Assembly (NCBI GenBank): GCA_030528455.1
Contig: JAUMYW010000007.1
Location: 1-64,000, forward strand
DNA length: 64,000 nt
Source of the DNA: Neisseria sp.
Lineage (GTDB): Bacteria > Pseudomonadota > Gammaproteobacteria > Burkholderiales > Neisseriaceae
Direction of reading: 5' to 3'
The notes under the pieces were generated by a model. The model did not search any database. It was not told the DNA's origin and saw only the letters and a program-made list of their open reading frames with translations. This document shows positions 8,484 through 18,820 of the stretch, piece after piece (positions within the stretch are counted from its first letter, which is position 1; each line of letters starts with the position of its first letter). A program made the position numbers and the translations under genes.

Positions 8484-11400
8484 ATGAAAGCTTTATCGAA
8501 CTTGTTTAACCCTTTGCAGGCCGCTGCAATGGAAGAAGAGTTTGATGCCATCAAAATCGGCATCGCCTCTCCCGAAACCATCCGTTCATGGTCGTACGGC
8601 GAAGTGAAAAAGCCGGAAACCATCAACTACCGCACCTTTAAACCTGAGCGCGACGGTTTGTTCTGCGCCAAAATCTTCGGTCCGGTTAAAGACTACGAAT
8701 GTTTGTGCGGAAAATACAAACGCCTGAAATTCAAAGGTGTAACCTGTGAAAAATGCGGCGTGGAAGTTACTTTGTCGAAAGTGCGCCGCGAACGCATGGG
8801 TCATATCGAGCTGGCCGCCCCCATTGCCCACATCTGGTTCTTGAAATCTCTGCCTTCCCGTTTGGGTATGGTTTTGGACATGACTTTGCGCGACATCGAA
8901 CGCATATTGTATTTTGAAGCATTTGTCGTCATCGATCCGGGCATGACTCCGCTGCAACGCCGACAGCTGCTGACCGAAGAAGATTACTATAACAAACTGG
9001 ACGAATACGGCGACGACTTCGATGCCAAAATGGGTGCCGAAGCCGTTCGCGATTTATTGGCAAAACTGGATATCGAAAACGAAGTCAGTCTGCTGCGTCA
9101 AGAATTGGAAAGCACCGGTTCGGACACCAAAATTAAGAAAATCGCCAAGCGATTGAAAGTATTGGAAGCCTTCCAGCGTTCCGGTATGAAGCTGGAATGG
9201 ATGATTATGGACGTACTGCCGGTTCTGCCGCCCGATTTGCGTCCGCTTGTTCCTTTGGACGGCGGCCGTTTCGCCACTTCCGATTTGAACGATTTGTACC
9301 GCCGCGTCATCAACCGCAACAACCGTCTGAAACGTCTGCTGGAACTGCATGCGCCAGACATTATCGTACGTAACGAAAAACGCATGTTGCAGGAAGCCGT
9401 AGATTCCCTGTTGGATAACGGCCGCCGAGGCAAAGCCATGACCGGTGCGAGTAAACGTCCGCTGAAATCTTTGGCCGATATGATTAAAGGCAAAGGCGGT
9501 CGTTTCCGTCAAAACCTGTTGGGCAAACGAGTGGATTACTCCGGTCGTTCGGTGATTACGGTAGGTCCTTACCTGCGTCTGCACCAATGCGGTCTGCCGA
9601 AGAAAATGGCACTGGAACTGTTCAAACCGTTTATTTTCCATAAACTGGAATTGCGCGGTTTGGCTTCTACCGTCAAAGCGGCGAAAAAACTGGTCGAACA
9701 GGAAGTGGCGGAAGTTTGGGACATTCTGGAAGAAGTTATCCGCGAACATCCGATTATGCTGAACCGTGCACCGACCCTGCACCGCTTGGGTATTCAGGCA
9801 TTTGAACCGATTCTGATTGAAGGTAAAGCCATCCAACTGCATCCTCTGGTGTGTGCCGCGTTCAATGCCGACTTCGACGGCGACCAAATGGCCGTCCACG
9901 TTCCTTTGAGTCTGGAAGCGCAAATGGAAGCGCGTACTTTGATGCTGGCTTCCAACAACGTATTGTCGCCAGCCAACGGAGAACCGATTATCGTGCCGTC
10001 GCAAGATATTGTATTGGGTCTGTATTATATGACCCGCGACAAAATCAACGGCAAGGGAGAAGGCAGCCTGTTCTCAGATGTGCGCGAAGTACACAGAGCC
10101 TACCACACCAAGCAGGTTGAACTGGGTACCAAGATTACCGTCCGTCTGCGAGAATGGGTGAAAAACGAAACGGGCGAATTCGAGCCTGTAGTCAACCGTT
10201 ATCAAACAACTGTCGGACGCGCCCTGTTGAGCGAGCACCTGCCGAAAGGCCTGCCTTTTGAGTACATTAATAAGGCTTTGAAGAAAAAAGAAATTTCCAA
10301 GCTGATTAATGCTTCATTCCGTTTGTGCGGATTGCGCGATACAGTGATTTTTGCCGACCACCTGATGTATACGGGTTTTGCATTCGCAGCCAAAGGCGGT
10401 ATTTCGATTTGTGTCGACGATATGGAAATCCCGAAAGAGAAAACAGCATTGCTGGCCGAAGCACAAGCCGAAGTGAAAGAAATCGAAGATCAATACCGTC
10501 AGGGTTTGGTAACGAACGGTGAACGGTACAATAAAGTCGTGGATATTTGGGGCCGTGCGGGCGATAAAATCGCCAAAGCGATGATGGACAACCTGTCTAC
10601 GCAAAAAGTCATCGACCGGGAAGGCAATGAAGTCGATCAGGAATCGTTCAACTCCATTTATATGATGGCCGACTCAGGCGCACGGGGTTCGGCGGCGCAG
10701 ATCAAACAGCTCTCCGGTATGCGCGGACTGATGGCCAAGCCGGACGGTTCGATTATCGAAACGCCGATTACTTCCAACTTCCGCGAAGGTTTGACCGTAT
10801 TGCAATACTTTATCGCCACGCACGGTGCGCGTAAGGGCTTAGCGGATACCGCTTTGAAAACCGCAAACTCCGGTTACCTGACCCGTCGTCTGGTGGACGT
10901 TACCCAAGATTTGGTGGTGGTGGAAGACGATTGCGGTACTGCAGACGGCTTTGTGATGAAAGCGGTAGTGCAGGGTGGTGATGTGATTGAAGCCCTGCGA
11001 GACCGTATTTTGGGCCGTGTGGCGGCCGCAGACATCGTTGATCCGAGCAGTGGGGCAACCTTGGTTGAGGCAGGTACCATGCTGACCGAAGCCTTGGTGG
11101 ATGAAATCGACAATTCCGGTGTGGACGAAGTGAAAGTCCGCACGCCGATTACCTGTAAAACCCGTTACGGCCTGTGTGCGAAATGTTACGGTCGGGACTT
11201 GGCACGCGGTAAATTGGTGAATGCTGGCGAAGCGGTCGGAGTGATTGCCGCCCAGTCTATCGGCGAACCGGGTACACAGCTGACCATGCGTACCTTCCAC
11301 ATCGGTGGTGCGGCATCGCGTGCGGCGGCAGCCAGCCAAGTGGAGGCCAAATCCAACGGTACGGTGCGTTTCAGCAGCCAAATGCGCTATGTTGCCAACA

Positions 11401-12665
11401 ACAAAGGCGAACTGATTGTTATCGGCCGTTCTTCCGAAGTGGTGATTCACGATGACATCGGCCGCGAACGCGAACGTCATAAAGTGCCGTACGGTGCAAC
11501 TTTGCTGGTTCAGGACGGTGTTGCTGTGAAAGCAGGTCAAACGCTGGCCACTTGGGATCCGCATACCCGTCCGATGATTACTGAATATACAGGTACGGTA
11601 AAATTCGAAAATGTAGAAGAAGGAGTAACTGTTGCCAAACAAACCGATGAAATTACCGGTTTGTCCACTTTGGTAGTCATTGACGGCAAACGCCGTTCGA
11701 CCGGTACTTCCAAACTGTTGCGTCCGACTGTGAAACTGTTGGACGAAAACGGCGAAGAAGTCCTGATTCCGAATACGACTACAGCCGTTTCGATGGCTTT
11801 CCCCGTTGGTGCGGTGATTACCGTGCGCGAAGGTCAGGAAATCGGCAAGGGCGATGTGTTGGCGCGTATTCCGCAAGCTTCGTCGAAAACCCGCGACATT
11901 ACCGGCGGTCTGCCGCGCGTGGCCGAATTGTTCGAAGCGCGCATTCCGAAAGATGCGGGTATGTTGGCAGAGGTTACCGGTACCGTGTCGTTCGGTAAGG
12001 AAACCAAAGGCAAGCAGCGCCTGATTATTACCGATGTGGACGGAGTGGCATACGAAACTCTGATTTCCAAAGAGAAACAGATTTTGGTGCATGACGGCCA
12101 AGTGGTGAACCGAGGCGAGACGATTGTCGACGGTGCGGTCGATCCTCACGACATTCTGCGTTTGCAGGGCATCGAAGCTTTGGCGCGTTACATTGTGCAA
12201 GAGGTGCAGGAAGTTTACCGCCTGCAAGGTGTGAAGATTTCCGACAAACACATCGAAGTCATCATCCGCCAGATGCTGCGCCGCGTGAACATTGTTGATG
12301 CAGGCGACACCCGCTTTATTACGGGCGAACAGGTCGAGCGTGCCGATGTGATGCTGGCAAATGAAAAAGCCCAAGCCGAAGGCAAAGAGCCTGCGCGTTT
12401 CGACAATATCCTGCTGGGTATTACCAAAGCGTCGTTGTCGACCGACAGCTTCATTTCCGCCGCGTCCTTCCAAGAAACCACGCGCGTTCTGACCGAAGCA
12501 GCGATTATGGGTAAACAGGACGACTTGCGCGGCTTGAAAGAAAACGTGATTGTCGGCCGACTGATTCCTGCCGGTACCGGTCTGACCTACCATCGCAGCC
12601 GCCGCAAACAATGGGCGCAGGCGGTAGAAGACGGTTCTTCTGTCGAACAGTCAGGCCAAGAATAA
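8484..12665 (+). CDS. rpoC: DNA-directed RNA polymerase subunit beta'
   Basis: 1393 residues, the catalytic subunit of RNA polymerase. The first zinc site is formed by C73, C75, C88 and C91 ([14 protein letters not shown]). The catalytic Mg motif NADFDGD is at residues 461-467 with D463, D465 and D467. The second cysteine cluster is near residues 890-905 ([20 protein letters not shown]), followed by [20 protein letters not shown] (trigger-loop/bridge-helix region). The C-terminus shows [11 protein letters not shown]. The ATG at 8484 follows AAGGAG. A terminator follows the stop codon, so this is the end of the operon. Confidence 0.99.
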   Translation: MKALSNLFNPLQAAAMEEEFDAIKIGIASPETIRSWSYGEVKKPETINYRTFKPERDGLFCAKIFGPVKDYECLCGKYKRLKFKGVTCEKCGVEVTLSKVRRERMGHIELAAPIAHIWFLKSLPSRLGMVLDMTLRDIERILYFEAFVVIDPGMTPLQRRQLLTEEDYYNKLDEYGDDFDAKMGAEAVRDLLAKLDIENEVSLLRQELESTGSDTKIKKIAKRLKVLEAFQRSGMKLEWMIMDVLPVLPPDLRPLVPLDGGRFATSDLNDLYRRVINRNNRLKRLLELHAPDIIVRNEKRMLQEAVDSLLDNGRRGKAMTGASKRPLKSLADMIKGKGGRFRQNLLGKRVDYSGRSVITVGPYLRLHQCGLPKKMALELFKPFIFHKLELRGLASTVKAAKKLVEQEVAEVWDILEEVIREHPIMLNRAPTLHRLGIQAFEPILIEGKAIQLHPLVCAAFNADFDGDQMAVHVPLSLEAQMEARTLMLASNNVLSPANGEPIIVPSQDIVLGLYYMTRDKINGKGEGSLFSDVREVHRAYHTKQVELGTKITVRLREWVKNETGEFEPVVNRYQTTVGRALLSEHLPKGLPFEYINKALKKKEISKLINASFRLCGLRDTVIFADHLMYTGFAFAAKGGISICVDDMEIPKEKTALLAEAQAEVKEIEDQYRQGLVTNGERYNKVVDIWGRAGDKIAKAMMDNLSTQKVIDREGNEVDQESFNSIYMMADSGARGSAAQIKQLSGMRGLMAKPDGSIIETPITSNFREGLTVLQYFIATHGARKGLADTALKTANSGYLTRRLVDVTQDLVVVEDDCGTADGFVMKAVVQGGDVIEALRDRILGRVAAADIVDPSSGATLVEAGTMLTEALVDEIDNSGVDEVKVRTPITCKTRYGLCAKCYGRDLARGKLVNAGEAVGVIAAQSIGEPGTQLTMRTFHIGGAASRAAAASQVEAKSNGTVRFSSQMRYVANNKGELIVIGRSSEVVIHDDIGRERERHKVPYGATLLVQDGVAVKAGQTLATWDPHTRPMITEYTGTVKFENVEEGVTVAKQTDEITGLSTLVVIDGKRRSTGTSKLLRPTVKLLDENGEEVLIPNTTTAVSMAFPVGAVITVREGQEIGKGDVLARIPQASSKTRDITGGLPRVAELFEARIPKDAGMLAEVTGTVSFGKETKGKQRLIITDVDGVAYETLISKEKQILVHDGQVVNRGETIVDGAVDPHDILRLQGIEALARYIVQEVQEVYRLQGVKISDKHIEVIIRQMLRRVNIVDAGDTRFITGEQVERADVMLANEKAQAEGKEPARFDNILLGITKASLSTDSFISAASFQETTRVLTEAAIMGKQDDLRGLKENVIVGRLIPAGTGLTYHRSRRKQWAQAVEDGSSVEQSGQE

Positions 12666-12679
12666 GTTGTTGGCATATC

Positions 12680-12706
12680 AACGCCGCTCCGTTTGGAGCG
12701 GCGTTT
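12680..12706 (+). terminator. Rho-independent terminator after rpoC
   Basis: AACGCCGCTCC (12680-12690) and GGAGCGGCGTT (12695-12705) form an 11-bp GC-rich stem with a GTTT loop and a short T run. It closes the rpoBC operon and isolates it from the following dar-like cluster. Confidence 0.85.
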
Positions 12707-12915
12707 CTGCGTACGGAAAACCGGATGCCGTCTGCAGCCGGGGCTTTAAGGAATTGAAGCCAATATAAAGCAGGAATAGGTCAGAGTGCTCCGTAAAAAC
12801 AGAAAGAAAAAGTTCGGCAACCAGATAAGGGAGACGAAAATTCCTTCGGTGTGCCCCGGTCGGGATGGTTTTGTTGGGATAAAAAACCGGCAGGCTGCAC
12901 AATCGGAGGCAAATT

Positions 12916-12924
12916 TGTTAAAAT
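12916..12924 (+). promoter_or_regulatory. Possible extended -10 promoter for the dar-like cluster
   Basis: TGTTAAAAT matches an extended -10 (TGnTAnnnT) 38 bases before the first gene of the cluster. The sequence one helical turn and a half upstream (TGCACA) is a poor -35, as is usual for extended -10 promoters. The 12.71-12.96 kb spacer otherwise holds one DUS (ATGCCGTCTGCA at 12725) and no gene. Confidence 0.3.
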
Positions 12925-12961
12925 CGTTTACATTTTCCTTTACGCAGTTCGGGCACGCAGC

Positions 12962-13873
12962 ATGAAGAAAATTTTAGTCGTGCATTATTCGCAAACCGGC
13001 CAGTTGGAACGACTGGTCGGGCAATTTCTCATGCCGCTGCATGATGCGGACGGCATCGAAATCGACGTGCTGCCTTTGCAGCCTCAGCAGCCTTTTTCAT
13101 TTCCTTGGAAATTCTGGCGTTTTTTCAACACCTTTCCCGAAACCGTCCATCTGCGTCCGGCTCCGATCGAAAACCCGCAAATTCCGTCCGAACGATATGA
13201 CTTGGTCGTGCTGGCGTACACGGTTTGGTTTTTGTCGCCCTCGCAGCCGGTTGCGGCATTTTTGCAGCACCCCGCTGCAAGAGCCGTATTGGAGGGTACG
13301 CCGGTGGTAACGCTGACGGGCTGCCGCAATATGTGGCTGACGGCGCATCAGACCGTGCGGAAAATATTGTCCGATATGGGTGCGCGTCTGGTCGGCAATA
13401 TTGTGAAAATCGACCATTGCGGCAGTGCTGCCAGTTTTGTTACCACGCCCGCATGGATGCTGACGGGCGATAAACAGTTTTTCAAAAAACTGCCCGCTGC
13501 GGGTATTTCGGAAGCGGAAATTGCCGATTGCGCCCGCTTCGGCGAAAAACTGCGTTCCGTTTTGGAGAGCGGTGCGGCATTGGACGAAACCTTGTTTCAA
13601 AACATGGGGGCGGCCAAGGTAAACGAGAAACTGATGTTCGGCGAGCAGGCGGCATACCGCAGCTTCCGTATTTGGGGCAAAGGCCTGATGGCGGCGGGCA
13701 GCGTGTCGCCTTGGTTGCGCCGCGTGCTGTTGGCGGCATACATTGTGTTTCTTATCGGCATTATTTTGACGGTTGTACCGGCAGGCGCGCTGTTGCGCCG
13801 TCTGCTTGCGCCGTTTTGCGAAACGCGTATCCGCCGTAAAAAACAGGAATTGGCTGCGCCGTCCGGAGAATAG
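12962..13873 (+). CDS. DarA-like (dialkylresorcinol-type) flavodoxin-fold protein
   Basis: 303 residues. The N-terminus MKKILVVHYSQTGQLERL is a flavodoxin-like first strand and phosphate loop (SQTGQ, residues 10-14). A second conserved stretch, VVLAYTVWFLSPSQP (about 80-94), and a TGCRNMW motif (about 117-123) are typical of the DarA family, which acts as aromatase with the ketosynthase DarB in dialkylresorcinol biosynthesis. A single hydrophobic segment near residues 268-290 suggests membrane anchoring. The start at 12962 matches the conserved N-terminus; a longer frame to 12851 is not supported. It is the first gene of the cluster, with the DarB-like gene 137 bases downstream. Family assignment is from recognition and context. 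Confidence 0.75.
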   Translation: MKKILVVHYSQTGQLERLVGQFLMPLHDADGIEIDVLPLQPQQPFSFPWKFWRFFNTFPETVHLRPAPIENPQIPSERYDLVVLAYTVWFLSPSQPVAAFLQHPAARAVLEGTPVVTLTGCRNMWLTAHQTVRKILSDMGARLVGNIVKIDHCGSAASFVTTPAWMLTGDKQFFKKLPAAGISEAEIADCARFGEKLRSVLESGAALDETLFQNMGAAKVNEKLMFGEQAAYRSFRIWGKGLMAAGSVSPWLRRVLLAAYIVFLIGIILTVVPAGALLRRLLAPFCETRIRRKKQELAAPSGE

Positions 13874-14010
13874 TGGTGGTTTCGGCCTGTCTGTTTGGTT
13901 CGGCGGCATTTTTGAAGGGCGGCAGTATCGGGTTGCGGGCGTGCGGCAAGCCGAACTCAGACGGCATTTGGTGCAGACGGCATGGCTAAAAGATAAAAAG
14001 TGAAACGGGT

Positions 14011-15168
14011 ATGACAAACACGACACAATCACTGGTTCAGGTTTATATCAACCGCACGGCGGCTTTTCTGCCCAACGCGCCGGTGGGCAATGACGAGATG
14101 GAAGCGGTTTTGGGCATGGCAGGCGATGTGCCTTCGCGGGTGCGCCGCCGTATTCTGCGTTCCAACGGTATTTTGAGCCGCCATTACGCCATCAACCCCG
14201 ATACGCGTGAGGCAACGCACAGTTGTGCGGAATTGGCGGCAGCGGCGGTAGAAACGTTGTTTGAACAGGGTGCGGACAAGCAGGCAGTCGGCGTGCTGGC
14301 GTGCGGAACGTCTTATCCCGACCAAACCCTGCCCGGACACGGCGCGATGGTACACGGCCTGATTACAGACGGCCTGCCTTGCGAAATGGTCAGCACGGCC
14401 GGCGTGTGCGTGGCGGGCATGGCGGCTTTGAAATATGCCTACAATGCGGTGCGTACGGGCGAACACGAAGCGGCGGTTGCCTGTGCGGCAGAGGCGGCTT
14501 CGGCCGTGATGCGTAAAGAAGCGTTTGCGGCAGAAACGGCTTGGAAGGAAGAGCGGGAATTTGTTCCCGAGTTGGCGTTTGAAAAAGATTTTCTGCGCTG
14601 GATGCTGTCGGACGGCGCGGGTGCGTTTTATTTGAGCGGCAAGCCGTCTGCAGGCAGCGTGCGGATTGTGTGGCTGGATTTGGTGTCGTATGCCAACGAA
14701 CTGCCGGTTTGCATGTATGCGGGCGGCGAATGTTCAGACGGCGTGTTCAAAGGTTGGAAAAACTTTTCCGCTGCCGAACGGGAAACCGGCAGCGTGATGG
14801 CGGTCAAGCAGGACATCAAACTGCTCAACAGCAATATTATTGCCTATACGGTGGAAAAGGCTTTGGCACGCAGTGTGGCGAAACACGGCATCCGGCCGTC
14901 TGAAATCGACTGGTTTCTGCCGCATTACTCTTCCGAATTTTTCCGCGACAAGGTTGCAGACGGCTTGAAAAACATCGGTTTCGAGATTCCTCAGGAAAAA
15001 TGGTTTACCAATCTGCCGAGCAAAGGTAATACCGGTTCGGCATCGATTTTCATCATGCTGGACGAGTTTTTGAACACGCATGACTTGCCTGCCGGCCAAA
15101 AAATTCTCTGCTATGTGCCGGAGAGCGGTCGTTTTTCTTCTTCGTTCATGCTGCTGGAAACGGTGTGA
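14011..15168 (+). CDS. Ketosynthase III (DarB-like beta-ketoacyl-ACP synthase)
   Basis: 385 residues. It has a FabH/DarB thiolase fold with a complete Cys-His-Asn triad: C133 (STAGVCVAGMAAL), H305 (WFLPHYSSEF) and N340 (SKGNTGSASI). An insertion relative to housekeeping FabH and the DarA-like neighbour point to a DarB-type enzyme. Such enzymes condense two acyl chains and close the ring of resorcinols, rather than starting fatty acid synthesis. The stop codon is 3 bases before the next start, so it is coupled to the small gene downstream. Housekeeping FabH cannot be excluded on sequence alone, but the setting makes it unlikely. Confidence 0.8.
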   Translation: MTNTTQSLVQVYINRTAAFLPNAPVGNDEMEAVLGMAGDVPSRVRRRILRSNGILSRHYAINPDTREATHSCAELAAAAVETLFEQGADKQAVGVLACGTSYPDQTLPGHGAMVHGLITDGLPCEMVSTAGVCVAGMAALKYAYNAVRTGEHEAAVACAAEAASAVMRKEAFAAETAWKEEREFVPELAFEKDFLRWMLSDGAGAFYLSGKPSAGSVRIVWLDLVSYANELPVCMYAGGECSDGVFKGWKNFSAAERETGSVMAVKQDIKLLNSNIIAYTVEKALARSVAKHGIRPSEIDWFLPHYSSEFFRDKVADGLKNIGFEIPQEKWFTNLPSKGNTGSASIFIMLDEFLNTHDLPAGQKILCYVPESGRFSSSFMLLETV

Positions 15169-15171
15169 GCC

Positions 15172-15609
15172 ATGGACGAAAAAGACATTCCGCAAGACAA
15201 CAGCCGCATTTTCGGCGGACGGCGCAAAGTGGTTTATGCCACGCGCGAAGGCCGTTATGTAGCGGCCGCGAGCAGTGGCTGGGAAGTGGAAGAATTTGCG
15301 ACGCAGCAGGCGGCGGACGAGTTGGCGAGGCAGACCGAAGAAGCTTGGCGGCTGTATTGCCGGGGCAGCGTTTCGCCGCTGTATTATCTGATGTTTGCCT
15401 TCCGCCACGACGAAACTTCGCTGGCCGCCGCCGCCGGCGTGTTCCGCTGGCAGCTCCGCCGCCATTTCAAACCGCAGGTCTTCGCTGCTTTGGGCAGGCG
15501 TGTGCTGGACAAATATGCCGCCGCATTGTGTTTGGATGCCGCACAGTTGCAGAAGCCGTCTGCACCCGATGAAATCCGGCTGTTTGTCCGAACGGACAAT
15601 GCCGTCTGA
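15172..15609 (+). CDS. Small conserved companion protein of the dar-like cluster (unknown function)
   Basis: 145 residues, cytoplasmic, no signal or membrane segment. An N-terminal part reads KVVYATREGRYVAAASSGWE, then an acidic helix. The C-terminal half (AAAAGVFRWQLRRHFKPQVF, then LDKYAAALCLDAAQL) looks like a small helical, possibly helix-turn-helix-like, domain. I recall similar small proteins beside darAB-type genes in other phyla, but cannot name a function. It starts 3 bases after the ketosynthase III stop and is followed by a DUS and the BtrH-like gene. It may be a scaffold, regulator or assembly factor of the pathway. Confidence 0.6.
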   Translation: MDEKDIPQDNSRIFGGRRKVVYATREGRYVAAASSGWEVEEFATQQAADELARQTEEAWRLYCRGSVSPLYYLMFAFRHDETSLAAAAGVFRWQLRRHFKPQVFAALGRRVLDKYAAALCLDAAQLQKPSAPDEIRLFVRTDNAV

Positions 15610-15651
15610 AAATCTTTCCCGCCGCTTGCGGCGGCTGTTTTTGAGAGCGAT

Positions 15652-16665
15652 ATGACCCCGACTTTCCCCCACCAGCATACCGCGCATTGCGAAAGCGGCG
15701 TGATGTCTGCTTTGCTGCGGCACCACGGCATCGATTGGGACGAAGCGATGGTGTTCGGCCTGTCGTCTGCTTTGTCGTTTGCCTATATTCCCGTGGTAAA
15801 ACTGTCGGGCCAGCCGCTGGCGGCCTACCGCAGCCTGCCCAAAAGCATTATCAAACGCAGCTGCCGCCTGCTCGGTATCCGTTTGCAGATGAAAACCTTC
15901 CGCAGCGAAGCCGCAGGCATGGCGGCTTTGGACAAAGTGCTGGAAGCGGGAGGCTTGGCGGGTTTGCAGACATCCGTATTCTGGCTGCCGTATTTTCCGG
16001 CGGAAATGCGTTTCCATTTCAATGCCCACAATCTGTTGGTGTACGGTAAAGAAAACGGCGAATACCTGATCAGCGATCCGGTATTTGAAACCGTGCAGCG
16101 TTGTTCCGCCGAAGATTTGCGCCGCGCCCGCTTTGCCAAGGGCGTGATGGCGGCCAAGGGCTTGATGTACACCTTGGGCGGTGTGCCGTCTGCAGATGCT
16201 GTGGCGGAAAAAATGCCTCAGCTTGTGCGTGCCGCTTTGTTGAAAACGGCCCGGCAGATGCGTCCGCCGGTGTTTTTTGCCGGTGTAAACGGCATCCGTA
16301 TGCTGGCGAGGAAAATCGCTGCGCTCAATCCCGCACCGGAATATGCCCGGGCCAACAGCCTGTTTTTAGGGCATATCGTGAGAATGCAGGAAGAAATCGG
16401 CACCGGCGGGGCAGGCTTCCGCTATATCTATGCCTGCTTCATGCAGCAGGCCGCCGGCTTGCTCGGCAGTGCCGAATTGTCGGCGTTGGCCGACCGTCTG
16501 ACCGCTATTGGCGACGAATGGCGGCTGTTCGCCGCCCAAGCAGTACGCCAATGCCGCAAGCCGCAGGCAGACGGCTGCCGTCTGCTCGCGCAGATGCTGT
16601 ACCGAATTGCCGATTTGGAAGAAACGCTCTGGCGGGACACGGCGGCTTGGGCGAAGGCCATCTGA
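15652..16665 (+). CDS. BtrH-like acyltransferase (BtrH N-terminal domain, DUF4872-type C-terminus)
   Basis: 337 residues. The N-terminal part has the cysteine-peptidase-like fold of BtrH: HTAHCESGVMSALL with candidate nucleophile C13, then RFHFNAHNLLVYG (His) and LISDPVFE (Asp). BtrH of the butirosin pathway moves an acyl group from a carrier protein to an acceptor. The C-terminal half is helical and matches the usual second domain. Beside an ACP and ketosynthases, a role in off-loading or transferring the acyl product is a reasonable inference. The substrate is unknown. ATG 15652 follows GAGAGCGAT. Confidence 0.7.
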   Translation: MTPTFPHQHTAHCESGVMSALLRHHGIDWDEAMVFGLSSALSFAYIPVVKLSGQPLAAYRSLPKSIIKRSCRLLGIRLQMKTFRSEAAGMAALDKVLEAGGLAGLQTSVFWLPYFPAEMRFHFNAHNLLVYGKENGEYLISDPVFETVQRCSAEDLRRARFAKGVMAAKGLMYTLGGVPSADAVAEKMPQLVRAALLKTARQMRPPVFFAGVNGIRMLARKIAALNPAPEYARANSLFLGHIVRMQEEIGTGGAGFRYIYACFMQQAAGLLGSAELSALADRLTAIGDEWRLFAAQAVRQCRKPQADGCRLLAQMLYRIADLEETLWRDTAAWAKAI

Positions 16666-16681
16666 AAAACAGGGAAACATC

Positions 16682-17569
16682 ATGCTGGAAACCATTTCGC
16701 TGTCCCACCGTTATCCTGCTGCCGAGGCCGATGCGCTGCACGATGTTAGCCTGCACATTGGGCGAGGGGAGTGCTGGGGGTTGATCGGCCACAACGGGGC
16801 GGGCAAGACGACTTTGATGTCCCTGTTGGCCGGTTTGCAGGAGGTGCAGCGGGGTGAGGTGCGTGTCGGCGGCGTGCCGTTCGCCCGATTGGAGCGTGCG
16901 GCACGGCAGAAAATCGGGCTGGTGCCGCAGGATTTTGCGTTTTATCCGCAATTGAGCGTGTGGGACAATATGATGTTCTTCGCTTCGCTGTACGGCATCC
17001 GCGACAAAAAACATCTGGCGGTTTTGTTGGAGCAGGCAGATTTGTCGGATCATCGGAACAAAGCCGCGAAACATCTCTCCGGCGGTTTGAAACGCCGTCT
17101 GAATTTCGCCATCGGACTGATTAACCGCCCCGAACTTTTGTTTTTGGACGAAATAACCGTCGGCATCGATCCGCAGTCGCGCCGTTTTATTGCAGACAGC
17201 GTGGCGGCACAGACGGCGGCAGGCGTTACCGTGGTTTATACCTCGCATTATTTTCAGGAAATCGAGAGCCTGTGCAGCCGCATCGCCTGGCTGGACGCAG
17301 GCCGTCTGAAATATGCCGGCGGGATACGCGGTTTGCTGCAACAGTCGGTACCGTTGGTCGAATTTTCCTTGGATAAGATGCCGTCTGCACACCATTTGGC
17401 AGCCTGGCAGGCAGAAGCAGTCGGCGGCGGCGTGTACCGTGCGGCGGCAGATGCGGAAATAGCGGCGGAGATTTACCAATCGTGCAGAGTTTACGGCATC
17501 CGCTATTTCCGCCAGGGCTGCGGTTCGCTCGAATCGCTGTATCTCGACTTTTTGAAAGGCAGCGCATGA
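16682..17569 (+). CDS. ABC transporter ATP-binding protein of the dar-like cluster
   Basis: 295 residues. Walker A is GHNGAGKTT (36-44), the signature is LSGGLKRRL (about 136-144) and Walker B is LLFLDEIT (about 155-162), with the H-loop histidine in VVYTSHYFQE. This is the ABC-2 exporter type. About 70 extra residues follow the nucleotide-binding domain. The start at 16682 (MLETISLSHRYP) is set by homology; a longer frame runs back into the BtrH-like gene. Its stop codon overlaps the permease start (ATGA), so the pair forms one exporter. Confidence 0.9.
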   Translation: MLETISLSHRYPAAEADALHDVSLHIGRGECWGLIGHNGAGKTTLMSLLAGLQEVQRGEVRVGGVPFARLERAARQKIGLVPQDFAFYPQLSVWDNMMFFASLYGIRDKKHLAVLLEQADLSDHRNKAAKHLSGGLKRRLNFAIGLINRPELLFLDEITVGIDPQSRRFIADSVAAQTAAGVTVVYTSHYFQEIESLCSRIAWLDAGRLKYAGGIRGLLQQSVPLVEFSLDKMPSAHHLAAWQAEAVGGGVYRAAADAEIAAEIYQSCRVYGIRYFRQGCGSLESLYLDFLKGSA

Positions 17570-18798
17570 TTGCCGCGTCTTTGTTGAAAGAATGGAAGCT
17601 GCTGTTGCGCGATTTGCACGGACTGGCGGTTTTGTTCGTGATGCCGATAGCCTTTATGCTGATTATGTCGCTGGCTTTGAGCAAAGACGGCGAACCGCAT
17701 CAGGGCAGCCGCATAGCCTTGGCGGGTGCATCGGCAGAAACAAACCGTCTGCTGGCCGAAGCTTTGCGCGGCGAGCAAATTGAGACGGTGCAGAAAACAG
17801 CTGCAGACGGCTTGCAGTTGGAGGAAGGCGAAGATTTGCTGCTGTACGACCCGAATGCGGACGGCACGCCGTTGTCAGACGAACAGCCTTTGCAGATATT
17901 CGTGCGTCCCGATGCCGATGCAGCGTGGCTGGCGGCGGTTAAGGGTGTTGTACGGCAGCACTACACCGAAATCCGCCTGAACCGTTATCTGGCGGACGAT
18001 GCGGCGTTTGAAACAGACCAAACCATGCCGTCTGAAATCAAACGGAAAATCAAAGAACAAATCGAAAGCGAAAACCGCCGCCGTCAAGACGAAATCGCCG
18101 CTTATCTGAATGCTCAGGATATTCGAGAGCATTATATCGACCGCAGCGGTGTGCAGACGGTCAAACCCAATGCCGTACAGCACAGCGTACCGGCCTGGCT
18201 GATTTTCGGTATGTTTTTCATCATGATACCGCTGTCGAACGTGATGGCGGCGGAGCAGCAGACCAATACGCTGACCCGCCTGCGTTTGGCACAGTCTCCG
18301 GCGGCTGTTCTGCTGGCAGCCAAATGGCTGCCGTATTTTTTCATCAACCAATTGCAGTTTGCCGGCATGCTGCTAATAGGGTGTTATCTGCTGCCGCAGT
18401 TGGGCATACCGGCTTTGCTGTTGAACGGCAGTTTGTGGCCTTATGCGGCATTGTCGGCGGCGGTGTCGGCGGCGGCTTTGGGCTACGCGCTTTTGGTCAG
18501 CGTGGCGGCGAAAAGCACCGAACACGCGGTCGTGTTGGGGGGAGGCGGCATTATTCTGATGGCGGGTTTGGGCGGCATTATGGTGCCGACTTATGTGATG
18601 CCCGACTTTATGCAGCAGCTTTCGCAGGTATCGCCCATGGCTTGGGGTTTGAAAGCCTTTCAGGATTTGCTGCTGCAAGGTGCGGGCTGGGCGGCTTTTT
18701 GGCCGTATCCGGCTTTGCTGGCGGGTTTTGCCGCGCTGACTTCGGCGGCGGCTTGGCTCTTGTACCGCCGCCGTCTGAAAACCGAAGCGCGCTTTTGA
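17566..18798 (+). CDS. ABC-2 type transporter permease of the dar-like cluster
   Basis: 410 residues. One N-terminal membrane span (LAVLFVMPIAFMLIMSLAL) is followed by a large periplasmic or extracytoplasmic domain of about 190 residues. Five or six spans lie in the C-terminal half (from about residue 205). This is the classic layout of an ABC-2 permease fused to a YhgE/MacB-like outer domain. It overlaps the ATPase gene by 4 bases. Together they probably export or flip the lipid-like product of the cluster. The cargo is inferred only from neighbours. Confidence 0.85.
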   Translation: MIAASLLKEWKLLLRDLHGLAVLFVMPIAFMLIMSLALSKDGEPHQGSRIALAGASAETNRLLAEALRGEQIETVQKTAADGLQLEEGEDLLLYDPNADGTPLSDEQPLQIFVRPDADAAWLAAVKGVVRQHYTEIRLNRYLADDAAFETDQTMPSEIKRKIKEQIESENRRRQDEIAAYLNAQDIREHYIDRSGVQTVKPNAVQHSVPAWLIFGMFFIMIPLSNVMAAEQQTNTLTRLRLAQSPAAVLLAAKWLPYFFINQLQFAGMLLIGCYLLPQLGIPALLLNGSLWPYAALSAAVSAAALGYALLVSVAAKSTEHAVVLGGGGIILMAGLGGIMVPTYVMPDFMQQLSQVSPMAWGLKAFQDLLLQGAGWAAFWPYPALLAGFAALTSAAAWLLYRRRLKTEARF

Positions 18799-18820
18799 AC
18801 GGAATAAAGGGAAACGCAAA

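Noticed and set aside
10839..12611. A 590-codon antisense frame inside rpoC
   Set aside because: Shadow of rpoC; composition is His/Asn/Phe-rich nonsense typical of reverse-frame translation.
12851..12961. N-terminal extension of the DarA-like protein
   Set aside because: The extra residues have no resemblance to the family, and the flavodoxin-type first strand starts exactly at ATG 12962.
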